This document shows positions 9,716-17,811 of a stretch of DNA of 22,570 bases, one piece after another. The DNA comes from Bondarzewia mesenterica. Its lineage: Eukaryota > Basidiomycota > Agaricomycetes > Russulales > Bondarzewiaceae. Position numbers and translations under genes: made by a program. The stretch is from contig SGPL01000531.1 in the NCBI GenBank assembly GCA_004802705.1, positions 1 to 22,570 of the forward strand, given 5' to 3'. Below the pieces are notes generated by a model. That model did not search any database. It was not told the DNA's origin and worked only from the letters and a program-made list of their open reading frames with translations. How positions within the stretch are numbered: the stretch's first letter is position 1; each line of letters opens with the position of its first letter.

Positions 9716-10767
9716 GATGATCGATTCAAAAGGCCTCTTTCCAGTTGAATCTACCCGCGCAGGGGAGACGATGTAAGTGGACAAGCCTCTCCGTCATTGA
9801 TAGGACCTATCTGTCCCATTAAATGGGTGGGATACAAGTCCCGCGCAAAAAGAACAGTGTTGGCAGCAATCGATGACGCTCAGAAAATGTAGTGCCGAAT
9901 AGCGAATTCGAAGAAACCAACACCAGTGCACAGCAGTGCACTTGCACAAAGTTAGGCAGTAGTTAGGCGCTATTAGCTGTTACATAGTGCAAGGTGCACT
10001 TTAAGGTACACCGCCCTTTGAGCTTGAGTGCTATGATGCTGGTCTGTGATCGTGCATGCAGCTGCAGTTAAATAATGGTCGCTTTCGATGGTTGGTGACA
10101 TGCAGCATGATGCTCAGCGAGCTCAGCACCCCGATATTCGGGATCTCCGTCGCTCCGGCCGGCCCGCTTTCTGTCAGCGGCATGTTTTTCCATACTTTCA
10201 CAAGTATTTTCCTGAAATGTTGACTATGTTTTCGGGACGACTCTCGCATCCACCTTCTTCCTATACCTAGTTTACCATTCACGCCGTCACGGTCACCAGG
10301 TTGTCTTGAGTTTTTCTGGCTCACTCACTGCTCTCCCTACTGCTCTCGGTAGGAGAATTTTGTACATGCACGGGTCTGAGAAACCATATAGAACGGTAGC
10401 TATCAGTCACAGACCATCGTCCTTCGTATTCGTTTCTCGTTGTGGGAGCATGTTTATTGGTTTGTGTTGTGTAACCATGCGACGCACTTCCCCGAGTCGT
10501 CCGAAATCGACTGTGACTATCAAACGCTTGTTGGACATCTTTTGACTGCTGTCACCTACGTAGCAGTGAGACTGAACGACTACGTCTTTTCTCTTTCACC
10601 TTTTCAACGAGACCGACGCCTCATCCCCATTTCTCTCAAGGATTGGATCCAGTCCACTGCTCATTCCTCTCAATACTTCCGAGAGTTTTGCGCCTTTTGT
10701 CTCCCATTCCAAAACGCTGCCCTGGCATATCTCGCTTTGCACAGACCGTTATCGTTTTCAAGAGAAA
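9716..10767. other. Intergenic region between the two oppositely oriented oxidoreductase copies
   Basis: No gene is recognised. The piece 9935-10000 has an imperfect inverted repeat. The last few hundred bases should hold the promoter of the oxidoreductase at 10768; the open frame at 10440-10886 runs through its start and has no family features. No convincing TATA box is seen close to the start. Confidence 0.4.
9935..10000. repeat. Imperfect inverted repeat with AGTGCAC arms
   Basis: The left arm AGTGCACTTGCAC (9935-9947) pairs with the right arm GTGCAAGGTGCACT (9987-10000), whose reverse complement is AGTGCACCTTGCAC. They differ by one inserted base. A further GTGCAC lies just left of the first arm. 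Between the arms the short word GTTAGGC occurs twice. It could form a hairpin, be paired binding sites, or be the trace of a small element. No flanking target duplication was identified. Confidence 0.45.
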
Positions 10768-12897
10768 ATGCGCATAGCCGTCGTCGGTTCTGGTGTTTCT
10801 GGCCTTGCAGCTACATGGGTGCGTCCTCGAAACATTGGCTTTTTGAAAACCCAGTTTTCCAACTTTTTGGTGTCGTCAGCTTCTGAACGAGCACAGCGAC
10901 CATGATGTCCACATATACGAGTCTGATTCGCGTGCAGGTGGACATGCGAATACTGTTAAGGTTGAATCACCGGACAAGGAGCCAGCTGATGTAGATTCGT
11001 ATGTATAAATCTCATCGTAATCCTTTATTAAATGGTTTAAATCTTCCCTCAGAGGATTTGTGCGTCCTTATTTTCGCCGATCACCTCTTTTGGCACTCAT
11101 GGCCCTCGGACACGGCAGATTGTATTCAATCCAACGAGTTATCCCAACTTCCTACGCTTCCTACATTCTCATCCCGCTATCGAGATCCTTCCCACAAAAA
11201 TGACGTTCAGTGTGTCGCGCGACGGCGGCGCTTTTGAATGGGCGGGGAAGAACTTGTCCACTATTTTCTGTCATCCCAGGCGATTACTGGACCCGGCGAT
11301 GTGGAGGTTGCTGTATGATGTGCTACGCTTCAACGTGTGTTGCCGACGGTTGCTCGTTGATACTGACAACAATGTCGAACTGTCCATCGGAGAATATCTG
11401 GAACGTGAAGGGTATTCACAGAGCTTTATAGATAATTATCTTATCGTGCGTTTTTCTACTTTCTTAACTGATTGGTTTCGTCATGTCAACAGTATGTGCA
11501 GCCTATGACTGCGGCTGTGTGGAGCACTCCACCAGATGTGTGCGCTCTAGATTTTCCAGCAAGAACACTGGTACGTTGTACACCCATACTTTACCTTGCG
11601 TGTCTGTTTTTTTTCATGATCCTCGTCAGATTCGATTCATGCATAATCATCATCTGCTACAAATCACTGGCAAGCCTTCGTGGTTGACGATCAAAGGTGG
11701 CAGGTTTGTCATCCATCTCGCTGTTCTATTCTAATGTCTCACATTAAGAGCGTGCATCCAGTATGAAATACGTCAATGCTATCATCTCCTCCCTGCCCGA
11801 AAATGCCTTGCGCCTCTCAAGCTCCGTTGTCTCCGTTACCTCTACGCCATATCCAGATGCAGACGATCGTTTCCTCCTCACGCTGCAGACATTGAGCGGA
11901 TTGACAGAGAATTATGACCACGTCATCTTCGCGTGCCACTCTGACGACACGCTGAAGATTATGTCTGCTGGTGGGGGGGGTCACGGATGAAGAGAAAAGA
12001 ATACTCGGCGGGTTCCGATGGAATCGAAACGAGGTGATCGTTCACTCGGACGAAAGCGTAAGTAGCGGAGGCTCCCCGGAGGACGCTGTCTGACTTGACG
12101 ATTTGGCACAGTTTATGCCGCGCAGCAGATCAGCATGGTCGTGCTGGAATTACTTGACGACATCCGGTGTGGACGCGGAAGGCCGGCATAAAGCGAACAA
12201 TGACCAAGTTGCATTGTGCGTGGCCCGACCCATTCTATGACATGCTTACTTTATTAATTTCGATGCAGGACATGTAATTGACCATATTTCTCGCATCATT
12301 ATTTTCCTTTTATAAGAATCACCTCTTTCTGCAGATTGGATGAACGAACTGCAACACCTTTCGCTGGAAGTGCACGGCCCCCTTTTCGCAACTCTGAATC
12401 CACCCACCCCGCCTTCTCCCTCGAAGATATCCAGTATTCATCAATACTCACACCCTGTCCTCGACGCTCGCGCCGTGCGTCTACAGTCTGATATTCTTGC
12501 TATACAAGGCACCCGAGGCATCTCATATGCCGGAGCATGGTTGAAATATGGATTTCACGAAGACGGGTTCGCTTCTGGGCTGCGCGCAGCTGAGCCGTTG
12601 TTGAGGCGTGATGGGCAGGAGGGTCTGGCCTTCGAGATTGCCGATGCGAATAGGGAGGGTGCTGAGGAGATAGCGTGGATTGCGGGGGTCTTTGATTGGT
12701 TAGAGCGGAGCGGTGCAAAGGAGAGGATCGCACTCGCCTTGGGCGCGCTGTTGGGATTGATTAGGATGGTCTTAAGCGTGATATTCGATCTAAGGGACGT
12801 GAAAGGGGAGGCGCGAGTGGAGGCGCCAGTTAACGGCAAAACGGTCAAAGGTGATGTGAAACCTTTTCGATTTTCCGGGACTAGGGACGTCATGTAG
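10768..12897 (+). CDS. FAD/NAD(P)-binding amine-oxidase-like oxidoreductase (COG2907 type), one frame break
   Basis: Flavin oxidoreductase of the COG2907 group. Bacterial relatives often neighbour cyclopropane-fatty-acid synthase genes, so a lipid substrate is possible but unproven. Exons: 10768-10818, 10880-10998, 11053-11059, 11119-11445, 11502-11570, 11630-11703, 11762-12057, 12112-12215, 12269-12273, 12335-12897. The start MRIAVVGSGVSGLAATW is the FAD-binding Rossmann motif (GxGxxG), and YESDSRAGGHANTV supplies the ribose-binding acidic residue and GG motif. Family blocks follow: VFNPTSYPNFLRF, MTFSVSRDGGAFEWAGKNLS, SQSFIDNYLIPMTAAVWSTP, LDFPARTLIRFMHNHHLLQI, YDHVIFACHSDD, WNYLTTSG, ALTYWMNELQHL and GISYAGAWLKYGFHEDGF. 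Exon 7 holds one base too many: eight Gs follow GCTGGT at 11972-11980, and seven would restore the frame, giving about 537 residues. Otherwise clean, so a sequencing error or very recent mutation is likely. Confidence 0.87.
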
Positions 12898-13796
12898 TAC
12901 TTTTTCCTTTAGATTATTGTGGACTCTATGCTTATGGACTTGATTGCAAAGTTGACCCAAAATCCCCTACGAGTTACTGTATATGCTCTCGCATGCCAAC
13001 ATATCGCCAACGCCAACGGTTCCTACTCGGGTATTCCCGAGTCTCCGCTCATTGTTCATAAAGTCACGAACTTTAATTTTTTCTGTTTGAACACCTCAAC
13101 CACGCATTTTCCTTCGGCGCGAAATTTTGTGTGCTGCTGGTTTTACTTTCTTTCTGTTGTTCTCTGCCGTCGTTCTAGGACTGATCTGCGAGTGTTTTGC
13201 AGTGCGACATCTGCACACACCACGCACAGCTGATTCTTCAGTTTTTTCACCATTTTCCGGAAGTCATGCTTTGCATCGAATTTGTGAGTGTTTTATGTTT
13301 GCTTCGTACTCATAGAAGCCTTGTCTATGATTCCAAAAAAAAATTATACTGATTTTAATGAGTACGACCTGCCGTAAGACAGCAGAGATTGACGACCTTA
13401 TTTTCTATCTGAGACTTATCTCCCACCACATCCCACGTTATGTGTACCAAAGCTAATCATTCTGATTGCGCAGGTCTGCACGGCTAATTCCTGAGGTTTC
13501 CGCTGTCGCCGGAGAGAGATTATCCAGCTGCCAGGATCCTCGGTGTGGGACTGACTTGCTCGTCGTACCATAATGTGATGGATCCGGCCTGTTGGATGAA
13601 GACAGTAAGCAAATATACATCCGCTAGTGTATTCTGCGTCTGTCTCCAATATATCTTGCATGTCTTGCCCTCACCTGTCGCATGCTTCATTTGGTCGCAC
13701 TGTAGTAGCCGGAACAACGTGCTACCAAGTAAAAACCTCCTCCTGAATCTCTAAGTCAGGTTATTGATATCAAGTACTCAGTGACAGAACCGGCGA
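12898..13796. other. Intergenic stretch, nothing assigned
   Basis: No recognisable protein, RNA gene or repeat. The first part is presumably the 3' end of the oxidoreductase. From about 13500 a plus-strand frame reads GVGLTCSSYHNVMDPACWMK and could be an upstream exon of the broken gene at 13797, but no splice link was found. Confidence 0.4.
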
Positions 13797-14767
13797 TTGG
13801 ATGTGATCAATGCCGAATCCCACGGATGGAAGGCATACGTTCTCAGGCGAGTGATTTCTAGACCTCTTCTCACAGGTCTGTGCGTTGTGGGCGAGGGTGG
13901 GCAGTGCTCGTCTGATGACCACGGGCCCTCTGAAAGTCCGATTTTCAATCCATCCTCCGTGAAAACTTGGCAATCTGGTGATGAGTTTCCGGATGTCGTT
14001 CTGTTAAATAATGTATTGCGGCATTATGATATGTGACCGACTTTCTCCATCAGTTGTCCTACAGCTTCGCCCACTACGATGTAATAGTCAGCGCATCGTC
14101 ACTGACGATGAGTCACTCTCACGCCGGCCTCATAGAACAACATGTGCTCATGGACTATGCTCCCCCATGATGCATTGATGCATGATGACCATGGAGAATG
14201 AGTGGTCACTTCATGATCCACGTTAAACCCAAGCATATGGCGCACGAGGCCGCAGATAGAGAGGTAAATTTCATACTGTTTTAGGTCTCCTATCGGGTCT
14301 TTCACATGAATTTCCTACTCCTGGTGTGCTCGTGTTGGTGTCTGAAAGTTCATCAGAGATTCTCCGGCGGTGCTTGCCGGAGCGACATTGGCGGAGGGAC
14401 GGAAATCGGAAATGCGATTGCTTTCGTGCAGTTAATCTCCTGTGCAAGGGTGGTTCATACACTGCTTGGACCATGCGTCATTCGTGGCACGAACAGATAG
14501 TGAGCCTGTAAGTTATCGTTAAGATATTGACACTTATTAGGATGAAGTCAGTCAGGTTATCGATCCTCTGCGTAGCAGTTGTATGCTGTTTCTTTTATAT
14601 TTCAGTTGCTGCACCCGCCACCCTATCATCGTTGGAATGTTGAGGTGTTGATAAACTTTGATTCCGGCAGTACTAACAGCGAGCATGCTGCCCGAGGGAT
14701 AGCCGCGCAAGGATCACCTGATCAGCTCCTGTGTAAGTTTGGAAGACTCAAAGAGGCTACACTGTAG
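13797..14767 (+). pseudogene. Broken multi-exon gene of unrecognised family
   Basis: Several protein-like blocks follow one another on the plus strand but cannot be joined without repair. VINAESHGWKAYVLR begins near 13800. Then come GLCVVGEGGQCSSDDHGPSE and EFPDVVLLNNVLRHYD (to 14034), IVSASSLTMSHSHAGLIEQH (from about 14085), VVTS(stop)STLNPSIWRTRPQIE (14202-14260), FHTVLGLLSGLSHEFPTPGV with LVSESSSEILRRCLPE (14270-14385), GGSYTAWTMRHSWHEQIV, and finally VEVLINFDSGSTNSEHAARG (14640-14700). At 14199-14201 and 14214-14216 TGA stands where tryptophan would read well, which suggests G-to-A change. A further shift lies near 14260 and stops near 14168-14190. I do not recognise the family. The style (short tryptophan-rich blocks, P/S-rich joins) fits lineage-specific agaricomycete genes. 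The right end is just before the P450 promoter. Confidence 0.5.
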
Positions 14768-14805
14768 GATGGCGGGACTTGAGCTTGAGCTTCTCTTCGA
14801 ACTCC

Positions 14806-14812
14806 TATATAA
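14806..14812 (+). promoter_or_regulatory. TATA box of the P450 gene
   Basis: TATATAA lies 114-120 nt upstream of the P450 start codon at 14926. This is a normal distance for a fungal core promoter with a leader of some 70-90 nt. The leader contains a CT-rich part. Confidence 0.5.
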
Positions 14813-14925
14813 GTACATTGCTCGAGCAATGATGCACCTCTCTGCACCCTTTTGTCCGCCTTCTGCTTGACATCATCTGCCTTGCAGAGACTAGCTTTTA
14901 CATAGACAACTTGTCCTTGTCAGTC

Positions 14926-17332
14926 ATGCATCCTCGAAACTATCGTCTCCGTTTTCTTTCAGATGTCGCTAGGACTTTGCTAGTCCCGCAGGTTCTCCTT
15001 CTCGCAGCTCTCCATCTCGTTCATTACAGCCCTGGAGTCTATTTGCGCGTCTTTTTGCATATTGCTGCTGTACCCGTATTCAGTGTTCTGCAGACATGGT
15101 ACACTTCTCTTGTTAGCCAAAGGGCGGCTGGTATGTCCTATATCATTCATGTGTTGACAGAGTATACACTGACCGTATCTGTCCCAGCATCCCTCGGAGC
15201 TGTCCCTATTCCCTGCGTCAGGGGGAAATGGCCTGGCAATCTTGACATTGCATATAATCTTGTGCGGTCTATGAAGCGCGACTATATCATGCAGTACATG
15301 GCTGATCTCTTCGACGAGTACGGTTGCGAGACAATTAACACAAGAATCCTATGGAGTGACCAGGTGCAATTTGCTTCCTCCGATGCTTTAACCTGCCAGC
15401 AGCTCACCACGGATCGCAGATCATCACCATCAACGAGTTGAACATAAAATTCATGCTCACAGGTGCCGGTTTTGAGTGGTTTCATAAGGGTTATTACTGG
15501 CAGGAGCGTTTGTAAGTGGTGAAATGGGTTCAAGTCGTTGATCTTCATTGAGCATATTCGCAGCGAACGTTTTCTTGGAAATGGGATCTTTAACAGGTAA
15601 GTAGCGCATTCACATTCCGTATTCATAACCTGAACACATCCATGCGGATTAGAGATCACGGGGAATGGCAGACCGTAAGTTGTGCATTTTTATTGACCTC
15701 TCCAAGCCTTAACAATTTTCAGCACCGCCAAATTGCCCGGCCCTGGTTTGCGAAAGATCGAATCTCTGACCTTGATCTCTTCGATCGACACGCCTCCACC
15801 ACGATGACCTACATGTCTACCTTCTCGAATGTCGAGGAGGCATTCGATGTGCAAGATCTCTTCGCGAGATTTACCCTTGACACCGCCTCCGAGTTCTTGT
15901 TTGGCAAGTGTCTGAATACGTTGGAGGGTGCATTGCCCATTGCAGGCAAGGCCAAGACCGGTCCGAAGGGGAGCGCGATTGATGATGAATTCGGGACGTT
16001 TGCGTGGGCTTTCGAGGTTCGTCTTTCTTTCCCTCAATTGGAGGGTATCTACCTTTTGCGGGTGTGAATGTGGACTAAAGGGAAACCATAGGACGTACAA
16101 GTCAAGATCTCGACAAGAACACGTATCGGAAAAATGTGGCCCATTTTCGAATTGTTCAAGGACAAGACAACTGAGAGCAATGCAGTCGTGCAGGATTGGA
16201 TAAAGCCTCTTGTAGAGAAGGCATTGGAAGAGAAAGATGAGGATAGCAAGCTGGGCGGGAGGAAGGACGAGGACAAGACGTTTTTAAGTCATCTGGCCGA
16301 TAGCACAAATGGTGAATCTTTTCTTGTCTCGCTCCATATCTGTAACTCAAGTATGTGAACAATGCTTCTAGATACCGAACTCATCCGGTTTCAGGTCCTG
16401 AACATGCTCCTGGCAGGACGTGATACGGTCTGTTTCGACTTTCTACACGCGTCTGTAGTTCACTGATACCCAAAACAAACTAGACGGCGGCGTTGCTAAG
16501 CTTTGTTGTCTATCTTTTCTGCGTTCATCCTGATGTGATGGATGAACTGCGCCATGAGATTATCAATGAGTATGGCATAAACGGTCGGCCGACGTGGAGA
16601 GCATGCGCAACCTCAAATATCGTTCGTCCATTCATATTGAGATTTGGAATATATCGTATTCACCGCTACCTACAGTTCGTGCAGTCCTCAACGAAACACT
16701 TCGTCTGTTCCCCTCTGTTCCCATGAATATCCGACTTTCCGACGACAACCCACATGCATTCCCGGGCTCACCCTCTGGTGACACGCCAAAATATTACATC
16801 CCCCCAGGCACTCAGATCCTGTATAATACGCTGCTTGTGCAGCGGAAACACAATCTGTGGGGTAACGACGCCGATCACTTCAAGCCTTCGAGGTGGCTAG
16901 ACCCGGAACACATCAAGAAGGTCACGAGCAATCCGTTCATGTTCATTCCTTTCCATGCTGGTCCCCGCATTGTATGTACTTCTGCCTTGTTCAATGTTTG
17001 TATATGCATTGTTGACTTCGTCTTGTTTTGTTAGTGTCTGGGACAGAACTTCGCCTACAACGAGATGTCGTTCTTCCTCATCCGCCTCTTGCAGAATTTC
17101 AGCAGATTTGAGTTGGCGGGAGATGCTCAACCGGAAGATTCCAAGCCGCCGGCGAGATGGAAGAATGGGAAGGGAAGACAGGCATACGAGCAAGTTTGGC
17201 CATCCAATTCTGTGACTTCGTATATCAAGGTGAGTGTATTAGTATTACACTAACAGAATGGAACGTGAACTCACGACTCGGATACCTGCGCAGGGTGGTC
17301 TATGGATCCGCGCTGTCGCTGCTGCTGATTGA
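14926..17332 (+). CDS. Cytochrome P450, CYP63-like (CYP52 clade), one frame break
   Basis: Membrane-anchored heme monooxygenase. White-rot CYP63 relatives hydroxylate alkanes, fatty acids and aromatics; the substrate here is unknown. Exons: 14926-15130, 15188-15363, 15420-15511, 15564-15596, 15653-15674, 15723-16016, 16092-16311, 16372-16427, 16484-16621, 16676-16971, 17035-17229, 17294-17332. The N-terminus has two hydrophobic stretches (ARTLLVPQVLLLAALHLV and a second), then LGAVPIPCVRGKWPGN. HRQIARPWFAKDRISD is the C-helix, LAGRDTTA the I-helix oxygen site (about 362-368, split by an intron), NETLRLFP the ExxR helix (419-422), RWLDPEH the PER-like loop, and FHAGPRICLGQ the heme loop with Cys near 512 as the first codon of exon 11. 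It ends GGLWIRAVAAAD. Exon 9 is one base short between 16590 and 16597 (GRPT then ESMRNLKY); with it the protein would be 588 residues, normal for the family. All other junctions are in phase. Confidence 0.9.
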
Positions 17333-17811
17333 GTCTCATGTTGTGATAGGGGATTGACTATGAGTGAATGAACTGGTGGCGAATGTACCATTGTTCGTAA
17401 GTCTCGTTTAGACCTCCACGGGATGCGGTTGTCCTGTGATCGGACTTTTTGTATTGTATGTGTTCATTTTCTCGGTTATTGCAATCAAAAGCTCGCGTTA
17501 CCGGACTCTCTGTTTATAAATAAATACTCTCGCTGCACAAAATTGTTTTCAACCAACACTTTACTGCACTGCATCGTTCACCTCACCGATTTCAGAAATG
17601 TCCAGCAGTGGGCCGCGCAAGCTGTCACGGAAGGGAACACGGTCATGTGATTCTGTCGCGTACGCGTAACGCGTCAGACGTCTTGCTCTGTCACGGTTGA
17701 AGTTCAGGAGCATCACGACCTATCACGACCACACCTACTAAGTAGTAGTACGACAGCGGCGGCGGGCCAGTTGAATGACCTCTTTGGCGTCAACGACAAC
17801 GACAACGACTG
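17333..17811 (+). promoter_or_regulatory. P450 3' end and kinesin promoter region
   Basis: No gene is seen. An AT-rich piece with TTTATAAATAAATAC lies at about 17513-17527, a possible processing signal of the P450 or a distal core element of the kinesin gene. Close to the kinesin start an upstream ATG at 17775 opens a 62-codon frame that overlaps the kinesin start and ends at 17963. Confidence 0.35.
17791..17809 (+). repeat. Short CAACGA tandem repeat
   Basis: The hexamer CAACGA is repeated three times (last copy lacks its final base), directly before the kinesin ATG at 17812. It lies inside the upstream open frame, where it encodes a run of threonines. Confidence 0.8.

Noticed and set aside
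9516..9776. Plus-strand frame in the relic region
   Set aside because: The minus strand here carries the ordered oxidoreductase blocks; the plus frame is a shadow.
10440..10886. 148-codon plus-strand frame upstream of the oxidoreductase
   Set aside because: It runs across the oxidoreductase start in a different frame and has no family features.
12555..12893. 112-codon minus-strand frame
   Set aside because: It is the complement of the last exon of the flavin oxidoreductase, which is clearly the coding strand.
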